Shown here: one piece after another, positions 43,925 to 52,597 of the stretch
Position numbering within the stretch: position 1 is the first letter of the stretch
Layout: each line of letters starts with the position of its first letter
Origin: Azospirillum sp. TSH100
GTDB taxonomy: Bacteria > Pseudomonadota > Alphaproteobacteria > Azospirillales > Azospirillaceae
Assembly: GCF_004923295.1 (NCBI RefSeq)
Contig: NZ_CP039636.1
Location: forward strand, 555,001-619,000
Direction of reading: 5' to 3'
Length of the DNA stretch: 64,000 bases
The notes under the pieces: model-generated
What the model was told of the DNA's origin: nothing
The model's input: only the letters and a program-made list of their open reading frames with translations
Databases searched by the model: none
Translations under genes and position numbers: made by a program

Positions 43925-44367
43925 TTAAACATCTACCGGCGGCAGAGTCAATTCTCGGTGGCTTCGCGCCCCCGCAACCACCATTACCGAACGGACCTGA
44001 TCGCAAAGGCCGGCCGCTCCCGCAGCGCCGGCCTTCGCTGCATTTGGGCTCAGTCCGAGGCTGAGCAACGCCACCACAAGTCGCCCTCCAACTCGAGCGC
44101 GTCGTCGCGGGCATCGGGAGTGCTGAAACGACCGTCACCCGCTCGATCAGCAGGCGCAGCCGGTCATGCGCTTCGATCCAGCCAGTGGTCCGGGTTCTCC
44201 AGTGTCGCCGCCAGCTCGGCGATCCGCTCCCGATAGAGGGCCGCCAAATTGTCGGGCAGGGGTGCCGGTGGCGGGGGAGGGGAGGCCAGTGCTGCTTCCA
44301 ACGACCCGACCTTCGCCTCCAACTCGACCATCAACCGGTGCAGGCGATCGGTCAAGCTGACCATCAT
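43925..44367 (-). pseudogene. serine recombinase, C-terminal relic
   Basis: The minus strand encodes a coiled segment LHRLMVELEAKVGSLEAAL, then LPDNLAALYRERIAELAATL, which matches LPANLPELYRRKIAELESVL of the recombinase at 1221-2897. RVTVVSALPMPA and, in another frame, LVVALLSLGLSPNAAKAG follow, ending MVVAGARSHRELTLPPVDV. At least two frameshifts and loss of the resolvase and zinc-ribbon parts make it dead. The V-V-A-G-A of its tail is encoded by the same 15-base core found at tRNA-fMet. It is truncated by an IS6-type relic at its upstream end. Confidence 0.75.
43968..43982 (+). repeat. putative attachment-site core, copy 2
   Basis: GCCCCCGCAACCACC, identical and in the same orientation as 1252-1266 at the tRNA-fMet end. 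It lies within the reading frame of a decayed serine recombinase, near its C terminus. Confidence 0.55.
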
Positions 44368-44384
44368 GCGGGGGGTGGAGCACC

Positions 44385-44623
44385 CTCACACAAGGGCATC
44401 AACAACCTAGCCGAAAACCGCATCAGCCAACCCGACGACGCGAGCGGCAGATGAGGCGCGTCAAATCGCACCGACAGGTACAGCGCTTTCTGTCTATCTA
44501 TGACCCGATCGCCAACCTCTTTCACCTCCGCCACACCAACCGTCCCGTCTCCGACAGTCGCGCAGCCCGCGCCCAAGCCTCCACTGCCTGGGTTGAGGGT
44601 GCCGGTGCGCCGCTAACCGCCTG
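44385..44623 (+). pseudogene. IS6-family transposase, C-terminal relic
   Basis: The plus strand encodes HKGINNLAENRISQP in one frame and then QPTRRRERQMRRVKSHRQ, QRFLSIYDPIANLFHLRH and RAARAQASTAWVEGAG to a stop near 44623. This is the conserved C terminus of IS6/IS26-like transposases (NNRAENSHQPTRRRE, DPIANLFH). The N-terminal and most of the catalytic region are absent and there is one frameshift. Confidence 0.75.
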
Positions 44624-44703
44624 AGGCACCGGTCTCTGGCTATCCGTGGCGAACGGCGCCAGCCAGCATGGTCGGTGCCAACGAGGTGACGGTGCCGGAA
44701 GCC

Positions 44704-46185
44704 CTACTGCCAGCCTCCGCCCAGGACCTTGTAGAGGGTGACGAGATTCTCCAGCCTCGCGGCCTTCAGCGAGATCAGCGTCTGTTGTGCCGAATAGAGC
44801 GAGCGCTGCGCATCCAGGGTCGTCAGGTAATTGTCGGCGCCGCTGCGGAACCGCATCTCCGACAGCTGGTAGGAACGGGCGTAGGCATCGACGAGGGACT
44901 GCTGCGCCGCGATCTGGTCGTCATAGGTGCTGCGGGCGGCCAGCGAGTCTGCCACCTCGCGGAAGGCGGTCTGCACCGTCTTCTCGTAGGTCGCCACCTG
45001 GATGTCCTTCCTGGCCTTGGCAAGGTCGAGGTTCGCCTCGTTCACGCCGGCCGAGAAGATCGGGATGCTGAGCGACGGGGCGAAGCTCCAGTTGGAGGAG
45101 CCGGCGCCGAACAGCGACTGGATGCCGGAGGAGGCGGTGCCGGCCTTGGCGGTCAGCGTCAGCGACGGGAAGAAGGCGGCGCGGGCCGCCCCGATGTCAG
45201 CGTTGGCCGCCCGCAGATTGTGCTCGGCCGCCATCACGTCCGGGCGGCGCAGCAGGACGCTGGAGGGAAGGCCCGCCGGCAGGTCGGTCAGCACCGGCTG
45301 GGCATCCAGCGATGCGCCGGAGGCGATCTCCGGCGGCAGGGGCTGGCCCAGCAGCAGGGCCAGCGCATTCTCGTCCTGCGCCACCTGCCGGGTGTAGAGC
45401 GCGAGATTGGCCCGCGCGCTGTCCACCGAGGTCTGCGCCTGCCGCAGGGTCAGTTCGGTGGCGTTGCCCGCATCGAAGCTCTTGCGCGTCAGCTGATAGG
45501 AGGCGTTCTGACTGTCCAGCGTCTGCCGGGTCAGCTCCAGCAGCGAACGGTCGGCGAGCAGGGTCAGATAGCCGGTCGCCACCTGCGCCACCAGCGAGAT
45601 CTGGGTGCTGCGCCGCGTCTCGTCATAGCCGAGATACTGCTCGAACGCCTGTTCGGTCAGCGCGCGCACGCGGCCGAACAGATCCAGTTCGTAAGAGGTG
45701 AAGCCGATCCCGGCGCTGTAGGAGCGCGATTCCACCCCCGCCGTCTTGCCCAGCGCCGAGCCGGCGGATGTCGTCGCGGCCGGCACGCGCGACCAACTGG
45801 CGGACCCGCTGCCGGAGATCGTCGGGAACAGGTCGCCGCGCTGGGCGCGGTAATCGGCCTCCGCCGACTGGACGTTGAGCATGGCGACACGCAGGTCGCG
45901 GTTGTTCGCCAGCGCGGTCTCGATCAGCTTTTGCAGCTTGGGATCGCGCATCACCTCGCGCCAGCCGATGGCGTCGGCGGAGCGCGCCGGATCGGCGCCC
46001 GCGGGCGCCGTGGCGGATACGGATGTGGCGGGCGGGGTCCGGTAGGCCGGCCCGTCCGGCCAGGCGGCCGGAACCGGCGGGTCGGGCAGGGCGAAGTCGG
46101 GCACCAGCGAACAGCCGGCCAGCAGCAGCGCGGCGGCGATGGGAGCGGCGAGAGGGGCGGCGAAGGGAATCAATCTGTGGGTCAT
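44704..46185 (-). CDS. RND efflux outer-membrane factor lipoprotein (OprM/NodT type)
   Basis: 493 residues from the ATG at 46185. The N-terminal lipoprotein signal ends in the lipobox LLLAGCS. Two outer-membrane-efflux (TolC-like) domains follow, with RDLRVAMLNVQSAEADYRAQ, YELDLFGRVRALTEQAFEQY, LLRRPDVMAAEHNLRAANAD, IGAARAAFFPSLTLTA and the final RRSLYSAQQTL-type helix. It forms the exit channel of a tripartite pump. It is the last gene of the operon, 17 bases after the pump gene. Its family is clear; the drug or substrate is not. Confidence 0.93.
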   Translation of the reverse strand: MTHRLIPFAAPLAAPIAAALLLAGCSLVPDFALPDPPVPAAWPDGPAYRTPPATSVSATAPAGADPARSADAIGWREVMRDPKLQKLIETALANNRDLRVAMLNVQSAEADYRAQRGDLFPTISGSGSASWSRVPAATTSAGSALGKTAGVESRSYSAGIGFTSYELDLFGRVRALTEQAFEQYLGYDETRRSTQISLVAQVATGYLTLLADRSLLELTRQTLDSQNASYQLTRKSFDAGNATELTLRQAQTSVDSARANLALYTRQVAQDENALALLLGQPLPPEIASGASLDAQPVLTDLPAGLPSSVLLRRPDVMAAEHNLRAANADIGAARAAFFPSLTLTAKAGTASSGIQSLFGAGSSNWSFAPSLSIPIFSAGVNEANLDLAKARKDIQVATYEKTVQTAFREVADSLAARSTYDDQIAAQQSLVDAYARSYQLSEMRFRSGADNYLTTLDAQRSLYSAQQTLISLKAARLENLVTLYKVLGGGWQ

Positions 46186-46202
46186 GGTCTTGTCACCGCT
46201 GC

Positions 46203-49200
46203 TCAACGATGGCCGTCGGCCAGCGCGTCGGGGCCTATTGAAGGGGATGCCGCCGCTTCGGCGGACTGCGCCAGCCGGGACGGCTTCACGCGGAACAGCT
46301 TCAGCACGACGACGAAGAAGATCGGAACGAAGATCAGGGCCAGCAGCGTGGCGGCCACCGTGCCGCCGACCACCGCCGTGCCGATGGCGTTCTGCCCGCC
46401 CGAGCCGGCCCCGCTGGCGATGGCGAGGGGCACCACGCCCAGCGTGAAGGCCAGCGAGGTCATCAGGATCGGCCGCAGCCGCTGGCCCGCGGCGCCGATG
46501 GCCGCCTCCACCAGCGTCTGGCCCCGGTCGAAGCTTTCCTTGGCGAACTCGACGATCAGAATGGCGTTCTTGGCCGACAGGCCGATGGTGGTCAACAGGC
46601 CGACCTGGAAATAGACGTCGTTCGACAAGCCGCGGCCCCAGGTTGCCATCACCGCGCCGAAGACGCCGAGCGGCACCACCAGCAGCACCGCCGCCGGGAT
46701 CGACCAGCTCTCGTACAGCGCCGCCAGGCAGAGGAACACGACCAGCAGCGACAGCGCATAGAGCGCCGGGGCCTGCGCGCCCGATTGCCGTTCCTCGTAC
46801 GAGGTGCCGGTCCAGTCGAAGCCGATGCCGGGCGGCAGCTGCGAGGCGAGCCGTGCCATTTCCGCCATGGCGGTACCGCTGCTCTGGCCGGGGGCGGCCT
46901 GACCCAGGATCTCCATCGACGCGCTGCCGTTGTAGCGTTCCAGCTTGGGCGCGCCATAGGTCCATTCGGCATGGGCGAAGGCCGACAGCGGGATCATCGA
47001 GCCGCTGGAGTTGCGGATGAACCAGCGCGCCAGGTCGCCCGGATCGGAGCGGGAGTCGGCGTTGCCCTGCATGTAGACGCGCTTGATGCGGCCGCGATCG
47101 AGGAAGTCGTTGACGTAGCTCTGTCCCCAGGCCGACGAGATGGTGCTGGTCACGTCGCCCACCGACAGCCCCAGGGCCTTGGCATGCGGCCAGTCGATGA
47201 CCAGACGGTATTGCGCCTCGTCATTCAGCCCGTTGGGGCGGACGGCCATCAGCAGCGGGCTCTGCGCCGCCATTCCCAGCAGCTGGTTGCGCGCGGCAAT
47301 CAGTTCCTCGTGCGTCACGCCGCTGCGCGCTAGGAGTTCGAAATCGAAGCCGGTGGCGTTGCCCAGCTCGCTGATGGCGGGCGGGGCGAAGCCGAAGATC
47401 ATGGCGTCCTTGTAGCCGGCGAAGCGCCCCATGACCCGGCCCGCCAGGGATTGGACCTTGCTCGCCGCGCCCGGACGGACGGACCAGTCCTTCAGGCTGA
47501 CGAAGGCGATGCCAGAATTCTGGCCGCGGCCGCTGAAGTTGAAGCCCGACACGGTGAAGACCGACCGCACCAGGGCGCCTTCGTCCTTGAGAAGATAGTC
47601 GCGCACCTGGCCCAGCGCCTGTTCGGTCCGCTCCAGCGTGGCGCCGGGTGGGGTTGTGACCTGGATGAACATCACGCCCTGATCCTCGTCCGGCAGGAAG
47701 GAGGTCGGGATGCGCAGGAACACCACCGCCAACCCGGCGACGATCAGGCCATAGACCAGCAGGAAGCGCAGGGGCCGCTTCAGCACGCCGCCCAGCCCGC
47801 GCACATAGGCCCGGTTGCCGCGGTCGAAGTTGCGGTTGAACCAGCCGGAGAAGCCGCGCGAGGTCTTGGTATGGTCGGGCTGCTTCAGCAGCGTGGCGCA
47901 GAGCGCCGGGGTGAAGACGATGGCGACGCCGACCGACAGCAGCATCGAGGTGGCGATGGTGATGGAGAACTGGCGGTAGATCACGCCGGTCGAACCGCCG
48001 AAGAAGGCCATCGGCAGGAAGACGGCGGCCAGCACCATGGCGACGCCGACCAGCGCGCCGGTGATCTGGTCCATCGACTTGCGCGTCGCCTCCAGCGGCG
48101 ACAGATGCTCCTCCTCCATCACGCGCTCGACATTCTCGACGACGACGATGGCGTCGTCGACCAGCAGGCCGATGGCCAGGACCATGCCGAACATGGTCAG
48201 CGTGTTGATGGAATAGCCGAAGGCCGCCAGCACGGCGAAGGTGCCGAGCAGCACGACGGGAACCGCGATGGTCGGGATCAGCGTCGCCCGGATGTTCTGC
48301 AGGAACAGCAGCATCACCAGGAAGACCAGCACGATGGCTTCGACCAGCGTCTTCACCACCTCTTCGATCGACAGCTGGACGAAGGGCGTGGTGTCGTAGG
48401 GATAGGTCACCTCGACGCCGGTCGGGAAGGACGGGCGCAGCGATTCGATGGTCTGGCGCACCGCGGTGGCGGTGTTCAGCGCGTTGGCGCCGCTGGCCAG
48501 CTTGACCGCGATGCCCGCCGCCGGCATGCCGTTGTAGCGGGTGTTCATCGTATAGTTTTCGCCGCCCAGCTCGATCGTCGCGACGTCGCGCAACAGAACC
48601 TGGGAGCCGTCGGACTGCACCTTCAGCAGGATCTTGCCGAACTGCCCCGGCGTTTGCAGATAGGACGGGCCGATGACGGTGGCGTTCAGCTGCTGCCCCG
48701 GCCGGGACGGCAGGGCGCCGAGTTCGCCCGAGGCGATCTGGACGTTCTGGGCCGTGATGGCGCTCTGCACGTCGGACGGCATCAGGGCGTATTTGTTGAG
48801 CTTGTCGGGATCGAGCCAGATGCGCATCGCATACTGGGCGCCGAACAGCTGATAATCGCCGACGCCGGCGGTGCGGCTCAGCGGATCCTGGATGGAGGAG
48901 GCGACGAAATCGGACAGGTCGTTCGACGACAGGCTGCCGTCGGTCGAATAGAACCCAACGACCATCAGGAAATTCTTGGTCGCCTTGGCGACGCGGATGC
49001 CCTGGTTGCGCACCGTTTCCGGCAGGCGGGATTCGGCCAGCGTCACCTTGTTCTGGACCTGCACCTGGGCGGTGTCGGGGTTGGTGCCCTGGGCGAAATA
49101 CAGGGTAACGGTGATGCTGCCGTCCTTGTTCGATTCCGACGAGAAGTAGAGCAGGTTGTCGAGGCCGCTCAGCTGCTGCTCGATCGGCTGGACGACGGTG

Positions 49201-49376
49201 TTCTGCACGGTCTCGGCCGACGCGCCGGGATAGCTGGCGGAGACCGAGATGGCGGGCGGCGCCACCGACGGGTATTGCGCTACCGGCAGCGTCCGCAGGG
49301 CGAGAAGGCCGGCTAGCATGATGACGATGGCCAGCACCCAGGCGAAGACCGGCCGGTCGATGAAGAAACGGGCCAT
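46203..49376 (-). CDS. RND-family efflux pump, hydrophobe/amphiphile type (AcrB-like)
   Basis: 1057 residues, the usual length. The start at 49376 gives MARFFIDRPVFAWVLAIVIM; an upstream start is an artefact of overlap with the adaptor gene. Twelve membrane spans are arranged as in AcrB, with the proton-relay Asp pair in GLLVDDAIVVVENVERVMEE (about 407-408), the four RND motifs and two large periplasmic loops. It is a proton-driven inner-membrane exporter that assembles with the adaptor and the outer-membrane factor encoded on either side. Ten bases separate it from the adaptor gene. No regulator gene is next to the operon. Confidence 0.95.
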   Translation of the reverse strand: MARFFIDRPVFAWVLAIVIMLAGLLALRTLPVAQYPSVAPPAISVSASYPGASAETVQNTVVQPIEQQLSGLDNLLYFSSESNKDGSITVTLYFAQGTNPDTAQVQVQNKVTLAESRLPETVRNQGIRVAKATKNFLMVVGFYSTDGSLSSNDLSDFVASSIQDPLSRTAGVGDYQLFGAQYAMRIWLDPDKLNKYALMPSDVQSAITAQNVQIASGELGALPSRPGQQLNATVIGPSYLQTPGQFGKILLKVQSDGSQVLLRDVATIELGGENYTMNTRYNGMPAAGIAVKLASGANALNTATAVRQTIESLRPSFPTGVEVTYPYDTTPFVQLSIEEVVKTLVEAIVLVFLVMLLFLQNIRATLIPTIAVPVVLLGTFAVLAAFGYSINTLTMFGMVLAIGLLVDDAIVVVENVERVMEEEHLSPLEATRKSMDQITGALVGVAMVLAAVFLPMAFFGGSTGVIYRQFSITIATSMLLSVGVAIVFTPALCATLLKQPDHTKTSRGFSGWFNRNFDRGNRAYVRGLGGVLKRPLRFLLVYGLIVAGLAVVFLRIPTSFLPDEDQGVMFIQVTTPPGATLERTEQALGQVRDYLLKDEGALVRSVFTVSGFNFSGRGQNSGIAFVSLKDWSVRPGAASKVQSLAGRVMGRFAGYKDAMIFGFAPPAISELGNATGFDFELLARSGVTHEELIAARNQLLGMAAQSPLLMAVRPNGLNDEAQYRLVIDWPHAKALGLSVGDVTSTISSAWGQSYVNDFLDRGRIKRVYMQGNADSRSDPGDLARWFIRNSSGSMIPLSAFAHAEWTYGAPKLERYNGSASMEILGQAAPGQSSGTAMAEMARLASQLPPGIGFDWTGTSYEERQSGAQAPALYALSLLVVFLCLAALYESWSIPAAVLLVVPLGVFGAVMATWGRGLSNDVYFQVGLLTTIGLSAKNAILIVEFAKESFDRGQTLVEAAIGAAGQRLRPILMTSLAFTLGVVPLAIASGAGSGGQNAIGTAVVGGTVAATLLALIFVPIFFVVVLKLFRVKPSRLAQSAEAAASPSIGPDALADGHR

Positions 49377-49386
49377 GGGCGGTCTC

Positions 49387-50658
49387 CTAACGGGCCGGCT
49401 GGGTGGAGGAGGGCAGCGCCGCCACCGCACGCTGGTCGAACTGCTCCTCGGTAAGGTCGGTCGCTGCCAGCTTCATGCCGGGGCGAATCTTCTGGAGCCC
49501 CTCGACCACCACGCGGTCGCCGTCGGACAGGCCGTCGGTGACCACCCATTTGCTGCCCTGGGTGCGGTCGGCCGTCACCGGCCGCGCCTCCGCGCTGCCG
49601 TCGGCCCTGATCACCTGGACGATGGCCTGCCCACGGGAATCCCGGGCGACCGCCTGCTGCGGGACCAGGAAGGCCTTGGGGTCGATGGCTTGCCGCAGCT
49701 TTTCCCGCACATACATGCCGGGCATCAGCAGCCCGTCCGGGTTGGGGAAGACAGCGCGCAGGGTGACCGAGCTGGTGGTCTGGTCGACGGTCACCTCGGA
49801 GAATTGCAGAGTGCCGGGCTGGTCGTACTCGCGCCCATCCTCCAGCACCAGCCGGACCTCGGCCTGACCGGCGGCACCCTGGATGCGGCCCGCCGCCAGA
49901 TCGCGCCGCAGGCCGAGCAGGGCGGAGCTTGGCTGGGTCACGTCGACATAGATGGGATCGAGCTGCGTCACGGTGACCATCGAGGTGGTCTGGCCGGCGG
50001 TGACCAGCGCGCCGGGGGTGACCGACGAGCGGCCGGTGCGGCCGGAGATGGGCGAGCGCACCTTGGTGTATTCCAGATTGATGCGCGCGGTTTCGACATT
50101 CGCCTTCGCCGCGGCGACATCGGCCTGTCCCTGGCGCAGCGTGGCGACCGCGGTGTCCAGATCCTGCTGGCTGACCGCCTTTTCCTTTGCCAGCGGCTGG
50201 TAGCGGTTGACGGTCAGCTGCGCCGACGCGGTCGCTGCCTCCGACTTCTGCTGGGCGGCGATGGCGCTGTTGAGCGCCGCCTGATAGCTGGCCGGATCGA
50301 TCTGGTAGAGCGGCTGTCCAGCCGTCACCGGCTGCCCTTCGGTGAACAGCCGGTCGCGGATCACGCCGCCGACCTGCGGCCGCACCTCGGCGGTCTGGAA
50401 GGCGGTGACCCGGCCGGGCAACTCTGTCACCACCGGAACCGGATGGGGGTGCAGGACCACCGTGGTCACTCCCGGCGGCGGTGCCGACGGGGCACCCTGG
50501 GCTGAACCGCCGGCCTGATGGGCGGTTTCCTGGCAGGCGGAAAGAAGCAGAAGCAATGCGCCGACGCCAAGCACCGGCAACCGTCCTGGATGAACGGAAA
50601 ACAGACCGCTTTCCTCCAGGGGCAGCGGTCTGGCACAATCATGCGACTGGCCAATCAT
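49387..50658 (-). CDS. RND efflux periplasmic adaptor lipoprotein (AcrA/MexA-like)
   Basis: 423 residues. A lipoprotein signal (LPVLGVGALLLLLSAC) follows an unusually long N-terminal stretch, so the true start may be internal. Then come the biotinyl-lipoyl-like and hairpin parts of HlyD/AcrA adaptors (TELPGRVTAFQTAEVRPQV, GQPLYQIDPASYQAALNSA, ARINLEYTKVRSPISGRTG, PVYVDVTQPS-type) and the beta-barrel (GMYVREKL, FLVPQQAVARD). It links pump and outer-membrane factor and is the first gene of the operon. An IS3 relic ends about 145 bases upstream and may replace the original regulator region. Confidence 0.93.
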   Translation of the reverse strand: MIGQSHDCARPLPLEESGLFSVHPGRLPVLGVGALLLLLSACQETAHQAGGSAQGAPSAPPPGVTTVVLHPHPVPVVTELPGRVTAFQTAEVRPQVGGVIRDRLFTEGQPVTAGQPLYQIDPASYQAALNSAIAAQQKSEAATASAQLTVNRYQPLAKEKAVSQQDLDTAVATLRQGQADVAAAKANVETARINLEYTKVRSPISGRTGRSSVTPGALVTAGQTTSMVTVTQLDPIYVDVTQPSSALLGLRRDLAAGRIQGAAGQAEVRLVLEDGREYDQPGTLQFSEVTVDQTTSSVTLRAVFPNPDGLLMPGMYVREKLRQAIDPKAFLVPQQAVARDSRGQAIVQVIRADGSAEARPVTADRTQGSKWVVTDGLSDGDRVVVEGLQKIRPGMKLAATDLTEEQFDQRAVAALPSSTQPAR

Positions 50659-50801
50659 TTGAGAGCATTCCTTTTGAAACTGGCGACTTTGGGGTCTGTG
50701 CCGGGAATGCTATGGCTTGACTGTAACCCGCCGATGTCTGCCGCCGGCCTTTGCGTAACGGTCTGTAACAGGGTGCTTGGCGGCGGTTTTTTCCAGGGCG
50801 G

Positions 50802-50828
50802 CTGAGCTGGTCCCCATTTCCCGGACAG
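50802..50828 (+). repeat. terminal repeat of IS3-type relic, copy at 50.8 kb
   Basis: A 27-base end beginning CTGAGCTGGTCCCC. It differs at four positions from the left end of the IS3-derived element at 60675-60701, showing the two relics come from the same IS group. Confidence 0.7.
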
Positions 50829-50867
50829 ATCGGGGGCTGAAATGAGCTTGCGTCTGGTTCCTGTCAT

Positions 50868-51235
50868 GCCTCTGATCTGATCCGGTTCGATGTGCCCTCG
50901 TGGGCCTTTGCCGGGGTTCCGCCGCCGAGTGCCGAGTGGGGGCGATCGGCGTCGCAGTATTCGATCCAGCGGCCGATCCCGGCTCTGGCCTCGCTGCCGG
51001 TCTCGATAGACGCACTCGTACTTCATCGATCGCCAAAGCCGTTCGATGAAGGCGTTGTCCATCCACCGGCCGTGCCCGTCCAGCGACACCCGAATGCCGG
51101 CCGCGGTCGAGAGGCCGGTAAAGCACAGGCAGGTAAACTGGTTGCCCTGATCGGTGTTGAGGATGTCCGGCCGGCCGTGGTGTGTCGTCGCTTCCTCCAC
51201 GGCCTCAATACAGAATTTGCCGTCCATGGTGTTCG
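50868..51235 (-). pseudogene. IS3-family transposase (OrfB), C-terminal relic
   Basis: The minus strand encodes NTMDGKFCIEAVEEATTHHG, RPDILNTDQGNQFTCLCF, SLDGHGRWMDNAFIERLWRS and MKYECVY, then, after a one-base shift, ARAGIGRWIEYCDADRPHSA and LGGGTPAKAHEG to the end. These are the rve-domain DDE segments of IS3-type OrfB. The N-terminal part and OrfA are missing and the frame is broken, so it is inactive. It is fused at its upstream end to an SDR gene fragment. Confidence 0.8.
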
Positions 51236-51289
51236 ACAGCCACCAGCTCACGTCGCAGGCGATGGCCAGAGCGGTCAGGCCCCGGCCGC

Positions 51290-51477
51290 GCTGTCCGGTT
51301 GCCGCAGCTTCACAGGCCGCGCATCCTTGCTGGACAGCACGACCGCCGCTCGGGGCGAGTGCCGCCTGCGCCGCCACCGCCAGCCCGATGCCGCGGTTGG
51401 CGCCGGTGACGGGCCATCACGTGACCGTCCAGGCGGAACAGCGGGCTTTCGCCGGCTCCCTCATGCGGCGAAGTCAT
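51290..51477 (-). pseudogene. short-chain dehydrogenase, N-terminal relic
   Basis: The minus strand begins MTSPHEGAGESPLFRLDGHV and, one frame over, continues PVTGANRGIGLAVAAQAALA, the glycine-rich NAD(P)-binding motif (TGxxxGIG) of SDR enzymes, then GGRAVLSSKDARPV before running into IS3-derived sequence. Only the first 60 or so residues remain. Probably an enzyme of the adjacent catabolic locus lost by IS3 insertion and deletion. Confidence 0.55.
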
Positions 51478-51500
51478 AAACCGCGTCCTCGTTGAAACGG

Positions 51501-52421
51501 TCATAGCTTCAAGCCGAAATTCACCCACAGAGCATTGCCCTGGGTCCGATGTTCGGCCACCAGTTCGCGCTGCCAGGACCCGCTGACATGCAGTGCGGGG
51601 GTGAAACTGTAGGTCAGCGACGGGCCGATGGCGAAGGCCTTGCCCCGATTGCCGTCGGAGCCGACGCCCTGCCCTTTGTCGTCGGTGAACTGCTGATAGG
51701 CGTAACCGACCAGACCGACCTTTGTCGGACCGAAATTCCAGCCGACCGCGTAGTCGACATACAGCTCGTTGCCGGAGGTGTAATCGGTTGCCGTGTTCTT
51801 GGTGTTGAAAACCAGCCGGGGCACGACGGAGAGTTCGAATCCTTCCGGATCGAAGTATTTGTAGCCGAGCGTCGGCTGGAGTGACCAGTGGTTGGTGCCG
51901 ATGTTGAGCGCGTTCTCTTTCTTGTAGCGACCGGTGGGGCCGGTGAAATCCAGGCCGGTCACCACGCTGTGGGGGCCGAAATGCCAGGTCAGCGCAAGGG
52001 TGCCGGTCATATCGGCGACCGAGGTCTGGGTGTCTCCGTGGCCCATGACGCTGAGGTTGCCGTGAACCAGCGGCACCACCAGCTGGGTTACGACATCCGC
52101 GCCCGCGAGCTTGAGGTCGGTGATATGCAGGATACGGATGGTTTCCGAATAGGTCCTGATCGAGAAATCGATGGGGATCCTGTTGCCGTTGCCGTCATTG
52201 AGGCGATTTGCGCTGTAATAGTTGGACTGCGACAGCATGTAGGTGCCGGGGATCGGCGGGAAGCCCGCGCCGTAGAACTGCGAGGAGCCCCCCAGGTAGG
52301 ACGAGGTTCCGCCTTCGGTCGCCCAGGCGGATGCGGCCGACAAGGCCAGAACCCCGGACAATGCCGCGACGGCAACGGCTGTGATCTGACGGGCGATCTG
52401 TGAACCGGGAAAATATGTCAT
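51501..52421 (-). CDS. SphA-like outer-membrane protein (phenol-degradation MetA family)
   Basis: 306 residues; the ATG at 52421 follows AGGAAGGAAGCG. A signal peptide (ITAVAVAALSGVLALSAASAWA) precedes a protein made of alternating beta strands ending in an outer-membrane-type C terminus (ALWVNFGLKL). The segments GTSSYLGGS, GPTGRYKKENALNIG, WSLQPTLGYKYF and VDYAVGWNFGPTKVGLVGYA match the Phenol_MetA_deg family, which often accompanies aromatic-degradation genes and may form a hydrophobic-substrate channel. It follows the MFS transporter gene (176 bases) on the same strand, probably as an uptake pair. Confidence 0.8.
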   Translation of the reverse strand: MTYFPGSQIARQITAVAVAALSGVLALSAASAWATEGGTSSYLGGSSQFYGAGFPPIPGTYMLSQSNYYSANRLNDGNGNRIPIDFSIRTYSETIRILHITDLKLAGADVVTQLVVPLVHGNLSVMGHGDTQTSVADMTGTLALTWHFGPHSVVTGLDFTGPTGRYKKENALNIGTNHWSLQPTLGYKYFDPEGFELSVVPRLVFNTKNTATDYTSGNELYVDYAVGWNFGPTKVGLVGYAYQQFTDDKGQGVGSDGNRGKAFAIGPSLTYSFTPALHVSGSWQRELVAEHRTQGNALWVNFGLKL

Positions 52422-52597
52422 CGCTTCCTTCCTGTATCTTCTATTCGTTATCTTCGGATTTTCTTTTCCCCTCCCGTCCTGGCGGACGGTTTGGGGGCCG
52501 GGAGCCGGCACGGGTCTCCCGTTCGACACCGCACACCGGAACCGGTGCGTCGTCCGTAGGAAAGGTCCCGCAGAGGGATGCAATGACCGGTGGCCGC

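Noticed and set aside
47451..49316. A 621-residue plus-strand frame opposite the RND pump
   Set aside because: Its His-, Asp-, Gln- and Gly-rich composition is that of an antisense shadow; the pump on the minus strand has full family signatures.
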